DNA from: Belnapia sp. F-4-1
GTDB lineage: Bacteria > Pseudomonadota > Alphaproteobacteria > Acetobacterales > Acetobacteraceae
Assembly: GCF_000802185.1 (NCBI RefSeq)
Contig: NZ_KN676113.1
Span: forward strand, 3,761,019-3,825,018
Direction: 5' to 3'
DNA: 64,000 nucleotides
This document shows, one piece after another, positions 20,214-29,653 of the stretch. Made by a program: the position numbers and the translations under genes. Within the stretch, counting starts at the first letter, position 1. Each line of letters starts with the position of its first letter. Below the pieces are notes generated by a model. The model was not told the DNA's origin, did no database searches, and saw only the letters and a program-made list of their open reading frames with translations.

Positions 20214-20420
20214 ATGCCCAAGATGAAGACGAAGTCTTCTGTGAAGAAGCGCTTCAAGGTGACGGCCACGGGCAAGGTGCTCGCCGGTCCCGGCAAGAAG
20301 CGGCACATGCTCCGCAACCGCTCCTCCAAGGTGAAGCGGCAGAACACCGGGACCCAGGTGCTGCGGCACCAGGACGGTCTGACGGTGTTGCAATGGGCGC
20401 CCTATGGGCTGGTCCGGTAA
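20214..20420 (+). CDS. rpmI: Ribosomal protein bL35
   Basis: 68-aa component of the large ribosomal subunit. Family N-terminus [20 protein letters not shown] and basic [19 protein letters not shown] are clear. A strong ribosome site AAGGAGG lies about 5 nt before ATG 20214. It is followed 13 nt later by rplT. infC, which precedes this pair in many bacteria, is not upstream here. Confidence 0.96.
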   Translation: MPKMKTKSSVKKRFKVTATGKVLAGPGKKRHMLRNRSSKVKRQNTGTQVLRHQDGLTVLQWAPYGLVR

Positions 20421-20433
20421 GGGGGTCTGAGCC

Positions 20434-20814
<381 letters not shown>

Positions 20815-20845
20815 TTTCCTTCCCCTCGCGGGGATAGAGCTGCGC

Positions 20846-20877
20846 AAGGGGCCGCTCCCGGCAGGGTGCGGCCTTTT
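20846..20877 (+). terminator. Terminator or attenuator between rplT and pheS
   Basis: Stem AAGGGGCCGC / GCGGCCTTTT (two G-T pairs) with a 12-nt loop, ending in TTTT, 21 nt before the pheS ATG. A smaller CCCC-TCGC-GGGG hairpin at 20822-20833 precedes it, so alternative folds are possible. It could end part of the rpmI-rplT transcription or act as a pheST attenuator. No Phe-rich leader peptide was seen. Confidence 0.55.
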
Positions 20878-20897
20878 GCCTGTTTGGGACCTGATGC

Positions 20898-21980
20898 ATG
20901 AGCGATGACCTCGACGCCCTCCGGGGCGAGACCGCCGACGCCCTCGCGGCCGCCGCCGACCTCCGCGCCTGGGATGCCGTGCGCGTCGGCACGATCGGCA
21001 AGAGCGGGCGGCTGACCGGGCTGCTGAAGGGGCTCGGCGCGGTGCCGGCCGAGCAGCGGAAGGAACGCGGGGCGGCGCTCAACCGGCTGAAGGCGGAGCT
21101 GGAGGCGGCGATCGAGGCCAGGCGCGTCGCGCTGGAGGCCGCGGCGCTGGAGGCAAGGCTCGCCTCCGAGCGGATGGACGTGTCGCTGCCGCCGCGTCCG
21201 CACCCGCCGGGCGGGGCCGGGGAGGGCGGCATCCATCCAATCAGCCGCACCATCGAGGAGTTGACGGCGATCTTCGGCGCCATGGGCTTCCGGGTGGCGG
21301 AGGGGCCCGACATCGAGAGCGACTGGCTCAACTTCTCTGCGCTCAACATCCCGGACCATCATCCGGCGCGGCAGGACCATGACACCTTCTACCTGCCGGC
21401 AGGGGCGGATGGGCGGCGGCCGGTGCTGCGAACCCACACCTCGCCGGTGCAGGCGCGGACCATGCTGGGGCAGGAGCCGCCGATCCGCGTCATCGTACCG
21501 GGGCGGACCTGGCGCGCCGACCATGACGCGACGCACAGCCCGATGTTCCATCAGGTCGAGGGGCTGGTGATCGACCGGGGGATCACGCTCGGGCATCTGA
21601 AGGGCTGCCTGATCGACTTCCTCCGCGCCTTTTTCGGCATCGGGGATTTGCCGGTGCGGTTTCGGGCCTCGTACTTCCCCTTCACCGAGCCCTCCATGGA
21701 GGTGGATATCGGCTGGAACCGGAAGACAGGCGAGCTCGGCAAGGGCGGCGACTGGCTGGAGATCCTGGGGAGCGGGATGGTGCATCCGCGGGTGCTCGCC
21801 AATTGCGGCATCGATGCGCGGGAGTGGCAGGGCTTCGCCTTCGGCATGGGGATCGAGCGGATCACCATGCTGAAGCACGGCATGCCGGACCTGCGCCCTT
21901 TCTACGAGAGCGACCTGCGCTGGCTGCGGCACTACGCGGCCGATCCGCTTGCGCCTCCTTCCCTCACGGAGGGTGTGTGA
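20898..21980 (+). CDS. pheS: Phenylalanine-tRNA ligase alpha subunit
   Basis: Catalytic subunit of the alpha2-beta2 enzyme that charges tRNA-Phe. 360 aa: an N-terminal coiled coil (about 1-90), then the class II core with the entry motif HPISRTIEELTAIFGAMGFR, motif-2 area RTHTSPVQARTM and RVIVPGRTWRADHDATHSPM, and C-terminal GFAFGMGIERITMLKHGM (motif 3). pheT starts one base after its stop codon, which is usual for the stoichiometric pair. Confidence 0.97.
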   Translation: MSDDLDALRGETADALAAAADLRAWDAVRVGTIGKSGRLTGLLKGLGAVPAEQRKERGAALNRLKAELEAAIEARRVALEAAALEARLASERMDVSLPPRPHPPGGAGEGGIHPISRTIEELTAIFGAMGFRVAEGPDIESDWLNFSALNIPDHHPARQDHDTFYLPAGADGRRPVLRTHTSPVQARTMLGQEPPIRVIVPGRTWRADHDATHSPMFHQVEGLVIDRGITLGHLKGCLIDFLRAFFGIGDLPVRFRASYFPFTEPSMEVDIGWNRKTGELGKGGDWLEILGSGMVHPRVLANCGIDAREWQGFAFGMGIERITMLKHGMPDLRPFYESDLRWLRHYAADPLAPPSLTEGV

Positions 21981-21981
21981 G

Positions 21982-24453
21982 ATGAAATTCACCTTGTCCT
22001 GGCTGAAGGCCCATCTCGAGACCGAGGCACCGCTGGCCGATATCCTCGCCACGCTGAACACCATCGGGCTCGAGGTCGAGGGGGTGGAGGATCGCGGCGC
22101 CGCGCTTGCCTCCTTCCGGATCGCGCATGTCGTCGAGGCAGTGCAACACCCGAATGCCGACCGGCTGCGCGCGCTGAAGGTCGATGCCGGCGATGGCACG
22201 CTGCTTTCCGTCGTCTGCGGCGCGCCGAATGCGCGGGCGGGGATGAAGGGCGTCGTCGCGCTGCCGGGGGCCTTCATCCCCGGCACGGGCATCACCTTGA
22301 AGAAGGGCGAGATCCGCGGCGTCGCCTCCGAGGCGATGATGCTCTCGGCGCGGGAGATGGGGCTCGGGGACGATCATTCGGGCATCGTCGATCTCCCCGA
22401 GGATGCGCCGCTCGGCGAGAGCTACGTCCGCTGGGCGGGGATGGACGACCCGGTCATCGAGATCAGCGTGACGCCGAACCGGGGGGATGCGCTCTCGGTG
22501 CATGGGGTGGCGCGCGACCTCGCCGCGGCGGGGCTCGGGCGGTTGAAGCCGCTGGTCGAGCCGCGGATCGAGAGTGTCTATCCCTCGCCGCTGCGCTGGG
22601 AGATCGATGATCCGCGGGCCTGCGATTACGTCATCGGCCGGGCCATCCGCGGGGTGAGGAACGGCCCTTCGCCGAAATGGCTGCAGGACCTTCTGGTGGC
22701 GATCGGGCTGCGGCCGATCAACGCGCTGGTCGATGTGACCAACCTTTATACCCATGGCCTCGGCCGGCCGCTGCATGTCTTCGACGTGGCGAAGGTGCGG
22801 GGCCGGACGCTGACCCTGCGGATGGCGCGAGAGGGCGAGAGCCTGGTTGCGCTGAACGGCAAGACCTATGCGCTGACGCCGGAGGATGGCGTGATCGCCG
22901 ACGAGGCGGGGCCTGAGTCGCTCGGCGGCATCATCGGCGGCGAGCATTCGGGCTGCGACGAGGACACCACCGAGGTCTTCATCGAGTGCGCGCTGTTCGA
23001 CCCGGTACGGATCGCCCTCTCCGGCCGGCGGCACGACATCCGCACCGATGCGCGGGCGCGCTTCGAGCGCGGGGTAGACCCGGCCCTGCCGGCGCATGCC
23101 CTCGACCTTGCCACCTGGACGATGCAGGAGATCTGCGGCGGCGAGGCGAGCGAGGTGTCGGTGGCCGGCACGCCGCCGGCCTGGCAACGCAGCGCGACGC
23201 TGCGCTTCGCGCGGCTGGCCGGGCTCGGCGGGGCGGAGGTGGCGGCGGACGAGGCGGTCGGCATCCTGGAGCGGTTGGGCTTCGCGGTCGAGGCGCGGAA
23301 TGCGGAGCGGGTGACGGTCGCCGTGCCGCCATGGCGGAATGACATCGCCGGTGGCGGGGGCCTGGACCAGGCGCCGGGCCTCGCCCCGGAGCGGGCGCGG
23401 GCGGCGGCGGAGGGTTGCGCGGCGGTGGAGCCGGAGGCCGATCTCGTCGAGGAGGTGCTGCGCATCCGGGGGCTCGACCGCATCCCCGCCGTCTCGCTGC
23501 CGGTCGCGGGGATCGTGCCGCCGCCGGCGCTGAGCGCGAGGCAGGCGCGGGCGGTACTGGCGCGGCGGGTGCTGGCGGCGCGGGGGATGCTGGATTGCGT
23601 CGGCTTCGGCTTCCTCGAAGCCAAGGTCGCGGCGCTGTTCGGGGAGACGCCGGCGGCGCTCAGGCTCGAGAATCCGATTGCGGCGGATCTCGATCAGATG
23701 CGTCCGACGCCGGTGGCCAGCCTGCTGCAGGCGGCGGCGCGTAATGCGGCGCGGGGCTATCCGGACGTGGCGCTGGCGGAGCTGGGCGCGGCCTACCGCG
23801 ATCCCTCGCCGGAGGGGCAGCTGCAGGTGGCGGCGGGCGTGCGGACGGGGCACACGCCGCGGCATTGGGCGGAGGCCTCGCGCGCCGTCGATGCAATGGA
23901 TGCCAAGGGGGATGCGCTCGCCGTGCTGGCGGCGCTCGGGGTGCCGATGGCCGCCGTCAGCGTCACCGCCGATGCGCCGGGGTTCTATCATCCGGGGCGG
24001 AGCGGGGTTCTACGGCAGGGGCCGAAGACGGTGCTCGCCACCTTCGGCGAGATCCATCCGCGGGTGGCGGCGGCGCTCGACCTCGCGGGGCCGGCCGTCG
24101 GTTTCGAGGTGTTCCTCGACGCCATCCCGGAGCCCAAGCGGCGGAAGAAGGGGGCGCCGGACCTGCCGGCCTTCCAGCCGGTGCGGCGGGACTTCGCTTT
24201 CCTCGTCGATGCCGGGGTTTCAGCCGAGGCGGTGCTGCGGGCGGCGCGGGGGGCGGACAAGGCGCTCATCGCCGAGGTGGTGCTATTCGACCGCTATGCC
24301 GGGGACAAGCTGCCGGAGGGCAAGGTGAGCCTCGCCATCCAGGCGGTGCTGCAGCCGCGCGAGGCGACGCTGACCGATGCCGAGATCGAGGCGGCGGCGG
24401 CGAAGCTCGTTGCGGCGGTGGCCAAGGCGACGGGGGCCACGCTGCGCGGCTGA
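21982..24453 (+). CDS. pheT: Phenylalanine-tRNA ligase beta subunit, with a 29-residue insertion
   Basis: 823-aa tRNA-recognition and editing subunit. Contains the N-terminal OB-fold/EMAP-like region (HPNADRLRALKVDAG), B3/B4 editing, the B5 domain, and C-terminal ferredoxin-like FDX-ACB (RRDFAFLVDAGVSAEAVLRA). ATG 21982 (MKFTLSWLKAHLE) is the family start; the frame extends back to 21949 inside pheS, but that would add foreign residues. Between the B5 residues WRNDI and EADLVEEVLRIRGLD, normally near-contiguous, lies a Gly/Ala/Glu-rich 29-residue insert (23347-23433) holding one Cys. Probably lineage-specific. Confidence 0.96.
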   Translation: MKFTLSWLKAHLETEAPLADILATLNTIGLEVEGVEDRGAALASFRIAHVVEAVQHPNADRLRALKVDAGDGTLLSVVCGAPNARAGMKGVVALPGAFIPGTGITLKKGEIRGVASEAMMLSAREMGLGDDHSGIVDLPEDAPLGESYVRWAGMDDPVIEISVTPNRGDALSVHGVARDLAAAGLGRLKPLVEPRIESVYPSPLRWEIDDPRACDYVIGRAIRGVRNGPSPKWLQDLLVAIGLRPINALVDVTNLYTHGLGRPLHVFDVAKVRGRTLTLRMAREGESLVALNGKTYALTPEDGVIADEAGPESLGGIIGGEHSGCDEDTTEVFIECALFDPVRIALSGRRHDIRTDARARFERGVDPALPAHALDLATWTMQEICGGEASEVSVAGTPPAWQRSATLRFARLAGLGGAEVAADEAVGILERLGFAVEARNAERVTVAVPPWRNDIAGGGGLDQAPGLAPERARAAAEGCAAVEPEADLVEEVLRIRGLDRIPAVSLPVAGIVPPPALSARQARAVLARRVLAARGMLDCVGFGFLEAKVAALFGETPAALRLENPIAADLDQMRPTPVASLLQAAARNAARGYPDVALAELGAAYRDPSPEGQLQVAAGVRTGHTPRHWAEASRAVDAMDAKGDALAVLAALGVPMAAVSVTADAPGFYHPGRSGVLRQGPKTVLATFGEIHPRVAAALDLAGPAVGFEVFLDAIPEPKRRKKGAPDLPAFQPVRRDFAFLVDAGVSAEAVLRAARGADKALIAEVVLFDRYAGDKLPEGKVSLAIQAVLQPREATLTDAEIEAAAAKLVAAVAKATGATLRG

Positions 24454-24550
24454 ACCGGGGCTGGCCAATCCAGTGCTTTGACTTGGCCGGCTCCTGCCTT
24501 ATCTGCAACTGCAAGAGGCCGGACATCCCCGAACCGGCCGCCGGAATCCC

Positions 24551-26356
24551 ATGCCCGACACTCCGCTCGCCCGCATCCGCAATTTTTCCATCATCGCCCA
24601 TATCGACCATGGGAAGTCGACGCTTGCCGACCGGCTGATCCAGGCCACCGGCACCGTGACCGCGCGGGAGATGAAGGAACAGCTCCTCGACAACATGGAG
24701 CTTGAGCGGGAGCGGGGCATCACCATCAAGGCGCAGACGGTGCGGCTGGCCTATCAGGCGAAGGATGGGCAGACCTACATCCTGAACCTGATGGACACTC
24801 CGGGCCACGTGGACTTCGCCTATGAGGTGAGCCGGAGCCTCGCGGCCTGCGAGGGCTCGCTGCTGGTGGTCGATGCCTCGCAGGGGGTGGAGGCGCAGAC
24901 GCTCGCCAATGTCTACCAGGCGATCGACGCCAACCACGAGATCGTCCCGGTGCTGAACAAGATCGACCTGCCGGCCGCCGAGCCGGAGCGGGTGAAGCAG
25001 CAGATCGAGGACGTGATCGGCATCGACGCCTCGGATGCCGTCGAGATCAGCGCCAAGACCGGGCTCAACATCGAAGGCGTGCTGGAGGCGATCGTCACGC
25101 GCCTGCCTCCCCCCACCGGCGATGCCTCGAAGACGCTGACGGCGCTGCTGGTCGACAGCTGGTACGACGCCTATCTCGGCGTGGTCGTGCTGGTGCGGGT
25201 GAGGGACGGGCACCTGAAGAAGGGCCAGCGCATCCGCATGATGTCGAACGGCTCGGTCCACACCATCGAGCAGGTCGGCGTCTTCACCCCGAAGATGGTC
25301 CAGGTGGAGAGCCTCGGGCCGGGCGAGATGGGCTACGTGACCGCCGCCATCAAGACGGTCGCGGACACCAATGTCGGCGACACCCTGACCGACGACCGCA
25401 ATCCGGCCGAGGAGGCGCTGCCCGGCTTCAAGCCCAGCATCCCCGTGGTGTGGTGCGGGCTCTATCCGGTCGATGCCGACGACTTCGAGAAGCTGCGCGA
25501 GAGCGTCGGCAAGCTGCGGCTCAACGACAGCAGCTTCCACTACGAAATGGAAACCTCGGCGGCGCTGGGCTTGGGCTATCGCTGCGGCTTCCTCGGCCTG
25601 CTGCACCTCGAGATCGTGCAGGAGCGGCTGTCGCGCGAATTCGACCTCGACCTGATCGCGACCGCGCCCTCCGTCGTCTACAAGATCCGCCGCACCAACG
25701 GCGAGATGGAGGATCTGCACAACCCCGCCGACATGCCGGACCCCTCGTTGATCGACGAGATCGAGGAGCCCTGGATCAAGGCGACGATCATGGTGCCGGA
25801 CGAGTATCTCGGCCCCGTGCTGACGCTCTGCAACGAGCGGCGCGGCCGGCAGGTTGAGCTGACCTATGTCGGCACCCGCGCCATGGCCGTCTACCGGCTC
25901 CCGCTGAACGAGGTGGTGTTCGACTTCTACGACCGGCTGAAGTCGCTCAGCCGCGGCTATGCCAGCTTCGACTACCAGGTGGACGGCTACGAGGCCGGCG
26001 ACCTGGTGAAGATCTCCATCCTGGTGAATGCCGAGCCGGTGGATGCGCTGTCCTTCATGGCGCATCGCAGCCAGGCCGACCGGCGCGGCCGGCAGATCTG
26101 CGAGCGGCTGAAGGAACTGATCCCGCGCCAGCTCTTCAAGATCCCGATCCAGGCGGCGATCGGGGGCCGGGTGATCGCGCGCGAGACGATCTCCGCGATG
26201 TCGAAGGACGTGACGGCCAAATGCTATGGCGGCGACATCAGCCGCAAGCGGAAGCTCCTCGACAAGCAGAAGGAGGGTAAGAAGCGCATGCGGCAGTTCG
26301 GCAAGGTCGAGATCCCGCAAAGCGCCTTCATCGCCGCGCTGAAAATGGATGCCTGA
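24551..26356 (+). CDS. lepA: Elongation factor 4 (LepA)
   Basis: Ribosome-associated GTPase that affects elongation and initiation under stress. 601 aa, the usual size. G1 [16 protein letters not shown]3 [15 protein letters not shown]4 [13 protein letters not shown]; domains II-V follow, with the LepA-specific C-terminus ([20 protein letters not shown]). Located about 100 bases after pheT; no terminator was seen between them, so the two may be transcribed together. Confidence 0.97.
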   Translation: MPDTPLARIRNFSIIAHIDHGKSTLADRLIQATGTVTAREMKEQLLDNMELERERGITIKAQTVRLAYQAKDGQTYILNLMDTPGHVDFAYEVSRSLAACEGSLLVVDASQGVEAQTLANVYQAIDANHEIVPVLNKIDLPAAEPERVKQQIEDVIGIDASDAVEISAKTGLNIEGVLEAIVTRLPPPTGDASKTLTALLVDSWYDAYLGVVVLVRVRDGHLKKGQRIRMMSNGSVHTIEQVGVFTPKMVQVESLGPGEMGYVTAAIKTVADTNVGDTLTDDRNPAEEALPGFKPSIPVVWCGLYPVDADDFEKLRESVGKLRLNDSSFHYEMETSAALGLGYRCGFLGLLHLEIVQERLSREFDLDLIATAPSVVYKIRRTNGEMEDLHNPADMPDPSLIDEIEEPWIKATIMVPDEYLGPVLTLCNERRGRQVELTYVGTRAMAVYRLPLNEVVFDFYDRLKSLSRGYASFDYQVDGYEAGDLVKISILVNAEPVDALSFMAHRSQADRRGRQICERLKELIPRQLFKIPIQAAIGGRVIARETISAMSKDVTAKCYGGDISRKRKLLDKQKEGKKRMRQFGKVEIPQSAFIAALKMDA

Positions 26357-26364
26357 CGGGCTTG

Positions 26365-26384
26365 GGGGTTGATTCCTGAACCCC
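26365..26384 (+). terminator. Weak hairpin after lepA
   Basis: GGGGTT-N8-AACCCC inverted repeat 8 nt after the lepA stop, with no T-run. Confidence 0.3.
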
Positions 26385-26432
26385 ATGTCATCTAAGCGGC
26401 GCGTCGGAACGCCGTCGAACCGGGAGTACTCC

Positions 26433-27407
26433 ATGAAGAGCGTTATGCGCCGTGCCTTGCTCGCGATGTCCCTCCTCGCCGCCGGGCCGGCGATGGCGCA
26501 GCAATTCCCTGGCCGCACCATCACCATCATCGTGCCCTTCGCGGCCGGCGGTCCGACGGATACCGTCTCCCGCCTTGTCGCCGAGACAATGGGGCGCGAC
26601 CTCGGCCAGACGGTCGTCGTCGAGAATGCCGGCGGGGCGGGTGGCACCATCGGCTCGCAGCGCGTGGCGCAGGCGCGGCCGGATGGCTACACCCTGCTGC
26701 TGCATCACATTGGCATGGCGACGACGCCCTCGCTCTACCGGCGCCTCGCCTATGACCCGGTCGGCGGGTTCGAGACGATCGGCCTCGTCACCGAGGTGCC
26801 GATGACCCTCGTTGCCAAGAAGGACTTCCCGGCGACCAACCTGGCCGAGGCGATCGCGGTGATCCGGCGCGAGCGGGAGAACCTGAATTACGCCAATGCC
26901 GGCATCGGTGCCGCGAGCCATCTCTGCGGGCTGCTGCTGATGAAGGCCGTCGATGCGCCGATGACGACGGTGCCCTTCCGCGGCACGGGGCCGGCGATGC
27001 AGGAGATCCTGTCGGGCCGCATCGACCTGATGTGTGACCAGACGACCAACACCACCGAGCAGATCAATGCCGGCGCGCTGCGCGTCTTCTCCGTCACCAC
27101 TGAGAGCCGCATCGCGGCGCTGCCGAACGTGCCGACCTCGGCCGAAGCGGGGCTGCCGGCTTTCCAGGTGAGCGTGTGGCACGGGCTCTACGCGCCGAAG
27201 GGCACGCCGGCACCGGTGGTGCAGCGGCTCTCCCAGGCGCTGCAGGTGGCGTTGCGCGACGAGCGGCTGGTGGCGCGCTTCGCCGAGCTCGGCACCACGC
27301 CCGTCGCGCAGGAGCGGGCGACGCCGGAGGCGCACCGCGCCTTCTGGCAGGCGGATATCGCCAAGTGGCGGCCGATCATCCAGGCTGCGGGGCAGTACGC
27401 AGACTAA
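26433..27407 (+). CDS. Bug-family (tripartite tricarboxylate type) solute receptor
   Basis: Periplasmic binding protein of the Bug/TctC family, 324 aa. Signal peptide MKSVMRRALLAMSLLAAGPA then MAQQ; mature start FPGRTITIIVPFAAGGPTD; ligand-loop VVVENAGGAGGTIGSQRVA; C-terminal YAPKGTPAPVVQRLSQAL. Such receptors bind carboxylates and often lack cognate membrane subunits, as here: no TctA or TctB lies nearby. ATG 26433 was chosen over in-frame 26385 because GGGAG precedes it and the signal peptide starts there. The convergent LysR gene shares its last four bases; the regulator may or may not control it. Confidence 0.9.
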   Translation: MKSVMRRALLAMSLLAAGPAMAQQFPGRTITIIVPFAAGGPTDTVSRLVAETMGRDLGQTVVVENAGGAGGTIGSQRVAQARPDGYTLLLHHIGMATTPSLYRRLAYDPVGGFETIGLVTEVPMTLVAKKDFPATNLAEAIAVIRRERENLNYANAGIGAASHLCGLLLMKAVDAPMTTVPFRGTGPAMQEILSGRIDLMCDQTTNTTEQINAGALRVFSVTTESRIAALPNVPTSAEAGLPAFQVSVWHGLYAPKGTPAPVVQRLSQALQVALRDERLVARFAELGTTPVAQERATPEAHRAFWQADIAKWRPIIQAAGQYAD

Positions 27408-28306
27408 TCGTCGCCCCGGAGCCAGGCCTGCATCCGGGGCAGCATGAAGTCGAGGAAAACGCGGATCCGCTGCGGCAGCAGCGGACCGCCGAGGTGGAGA
27501 GCGTGGATCTCCTCCTCATCGCCGGCATCGGGGAAGAGCTCCACCAGCCGGCCGGCGGCCAGATTCGCGCGGACATGGAAATCGGCGAGGCGGGCGAGGC
27601 CCATGCCGGCGACGGCGAGGCGGCGCACCGTCTCGCCGTTGTTGGCGAGCAAGGTGCCGGTGACCATCCGGTCCTGGATGCGGCCGCCCTCGCGGATCGG
27701 CCAGACCGGGGCGCTGCGGCGGAAATTGAAGCCGAGGCAGTTGTGCGCGGCGAGGTCGGCAAGGCTCTGCGGCGTGCCGTGGCGGGCGAGGTAGGCGGGG
27801 GCGGCGACGATCTTTCGCTGCGCCACGCCGATCCGCCGCGCGACCAAGCTGGAATCGGGCAGCGGGCCGATGCGGATGGCGACATCGGTGCGGTCGAGAT
27901 AGAGGTCGACGATCTCGTCCGAGAGGGAGAGGTCGACGACGATGCGCGGATAGGCCTGCCAGAAGGCGGGCAGCAGCGGCTCCAGCGCCAGGGTGCCGAA
28001 GGTGACGGAGGCGTTCACCCGGATGGTGCCGCCGGGCTTGGCGGCGCCCTCGGCCAGCTCGCGTTCGAAGGACTCGAGGTCGGCGAGAAGCGCGCCGCCG
28101 CGCTCGTGGAGGAGGCGGCCTTCCTCGGTCAGCAGGAGGTGGCGGGTGGAGCGTTCGATCAGCTTCACGCCGAGCCGCGCCTCCATGCGGGCGATGAGCT
28201 TGCTGACGGTGGAGGGGGTCATCAGCAACTGGCGGGCGGCCTCGGAGAAGCTGCCGGCTTCCACCACGCGCAGGAAGACCTGCAGTTCGCCGATGCGGTT
28301 GTCCAT
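27404..28306 (-). CDS. LysR-type transcriptional regulator divergent from an MFS exporter
   Basis: 300-aa DNA-binding regulator: N-terminal winged helix (LQVFLRVVEAGSFSEAARQL, PSTVSKLIARMEARLG), then a two-lobe effector domain. It resembles the CrgA/DmlR-like branch. Start ATG 28306 gives the standard beginning MDNRIGELQVFL; the open frame continues far upstream but without homology. It is transcribed away from the MFS gene with 138 bases between, the classic layout in which LysR controls its divergent neighbour. Confidence 0.9.
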   Translation of the reverse strand: MDNRIGELQVFLRVVEAGSFSEAARQLLMTPSTVSKLIARMEARLGVKLIERSTRHLLLTEEGRLLHERGGALLADLESFERELAEGAAKPGGTIRVNASVTFGTLALEPLLPAFWQAYPRIVVDLSLSDEIVDLYLDRTDVAIRIGPLPDSSLVARRIGVAQRKIVAAPAYLARHGTPQSLADLAAHNCLGFNFRRSAPVWPIREGGRIQDRMVTGTLLANNGETVRRLAVAGMGLARLADFHVRANLAAGRLVELFPDAGDEEEIHALHLGGPLLPQRIRVFLDFMLPRMQAWLRGDD

Positions 28307-28330
28307 GTGCGCCGTGTCCCGGTTGATGGG

Positions 28331-28343
28331 CCGCATCATGCGG
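28331..28343. promoter_or_regulatory. Candidate LysR operator
   Basis: Perfect interrupted palindrome CCGCAT-C-ATGCGG in the LysR/MFS divergent region; a partly overlapping ATGCG-N12-CGCAT runs from 28338 to 28359. The position suits LysR-type binding, but this is unproven. Confidence 0.4.
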
Positions 28344-28444
28344 CATTTGTGAAACGCATTCATGGCTGATATGGCGATGGGGCGGGTTATCCTCGGTGCT
28401 GCGTCGCACCATCCTTCGGTCAACGCTGAAGGAGTTCTCCCCCA

Positions 28445-29653
28445 ATGCCCAACCTCGAAGCCGGCTCCGTGCCGCCGGATAGGGATTCGCGCGCCGCGGC
28501 CTGGCCGCTGCTGGCGCTCGCCGTCGGTGCCTTCGGCATCGGCACCACAGAATTCGCCCCGATGGGGCTGCTGCCGACCATCGCCACCGGCGTCGGGGTT
28601 TCGATCCCGACCGCGGGGCTGCTGGTCAGCGCCTATGCGGTGGGCGTGATGCTCGGCGCGCCGGCGATGACGCTGGCGCTCGGGCGGCTGCGGCGGCGCA
28701 ATGCGCTGATGCTGCTGATGGGCATCTTTACCATCGGCAACCTGCTCTCCGCCGTCGCGCCCGACTACTGGACACTGCTGGCGGCGCGCGTCGTCACCAG
28801 CATGAACCATGGCGCCTTCTTCGGCCTCGGCGCGACGGTCGCGGCGAGCGTGGTGCCGAAGGAGCGGCAGGCGAGTGCCGTCGCCACCATGTTCATGGGG
28901 CTGACCATCGCCAATGTGGGCGGCGTGCCGGCGGCGACCTGGCTTGGCCAGGCGATCGGCTGGCGGATGTCCTTCGCGGCGACGGCGGGGCTCGGCGTGC
29001 TGGCGATGGCGGCGCTGTTCCTCGCCCTGCCGCGCGGCGATGCGGGGCGGATGCCGGATGTGCGGCGGGAGCTCGCGGTGCTGCTGAGGCCGGCGGTGCT
29101 GCTGGCGATGGCGACGACGGTGATGGGCTCGGCGGCGATGTTCACCCTATACACCTATGTCGCGCCGGCGCTGACGACGCTGACCGGAGCGTCGGAGGGT
29201 TTCGTCACCCTGGCGCTGGTGCTGATCGGCATCGGCTTCACCATCGGCAACGGGCTCGGCGGGCGGCTGGCGGATTGGTCGGTGGATGGGGCGACGAAGA
29301 TCTTCCTCAGCGCGCTGGCGGCGGTGATGGCGGCGCTGCCGCTGCTGCTGACGAGCCATGTGGGGGCGGCCGTCGGGCTGCTGCTCTGGGGCGTCGCCAC
29401 CTTCGCCATCGTGCCGCCGGTGCAGATGCGGGTGATGCAGGCGGCAGCCGATGCGCCGGGCCTCGCCTCCTCGGTCAATATCGGCGCCTTCAACCTCGGC
29501 AACGCGCTGGGCGCGGCGGTGGGCGGCGGGGTGATATCGGCGGGCTTCGGCTACGGGACGGTGGCGGTCGCCGGCGCGGTGCTGGCGCTGGCGGGGCTGC
29601 TGCTGGTGGTGGTGGCTGCATCGGGCCGGCGGAAGGCGGTCGCGGTGGCTTAA
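28445..29653 (+). CDS. MFS transporter (DHA1, arabinose-efflux/AraJ-like)
   Basis: 402-aa, 12-helix major facilitator, probably a proton-driven exporter of small molecules. Family signatures: GTTEFAPMGLLPTIATGVGV in helix 1, the loop LGRLRRRNALML, and VTSMNHGAFFGLGATVAAS in helix 4-5. The C-terminal half has the repeated glycine-rich SSVNIGAFNLGNALGAAVGG. Substrate unknown. Its stop overlaps that of the convergent CoA-ester lyase by three bases. Confidence 0.88.
   Translation: MPNLEAGSVPPDRDSRAAAWPLLALAVGAFGIGTTEFAPMGLLPTIATGVGVSIPTAGLLVSAYAVGVMLGAPAMTLALGRLRRRNALMLLMGIFTIGNLLSAVAPDYWTLLAARVVTSMNHGAFFGLGATVAASVVPKERQASAVATMFMGLTIANVGGVPAATWLGQAIGWRMSFAATAGLGVLAMAALFLALPRGDAGRMPDVRRELAVLLRPAVLLAMATTVMGSAAMFTLYTYVAPALTTLTGASEGFVTLALVLIGIGFTIGNGLGGRLADWSVDGATKIFLSALAAVMAALPLLLTSHVGAAVGLLLWGVATFAIVPPVQMRVMQAAADAPGLASSVNIGAFNLGNALGAAVGGGVISAGFGYGTVAVAGAVLALAGLLLVVVAASGRRKAVAVA

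Noticed and set aside
21964-26650. Long minus-strand frames opposite pheT and lepA (675 and 794 codons)
   Set aside because: Both are mirror images of highly conserved housekeeping genes and encode no recognisable domain.
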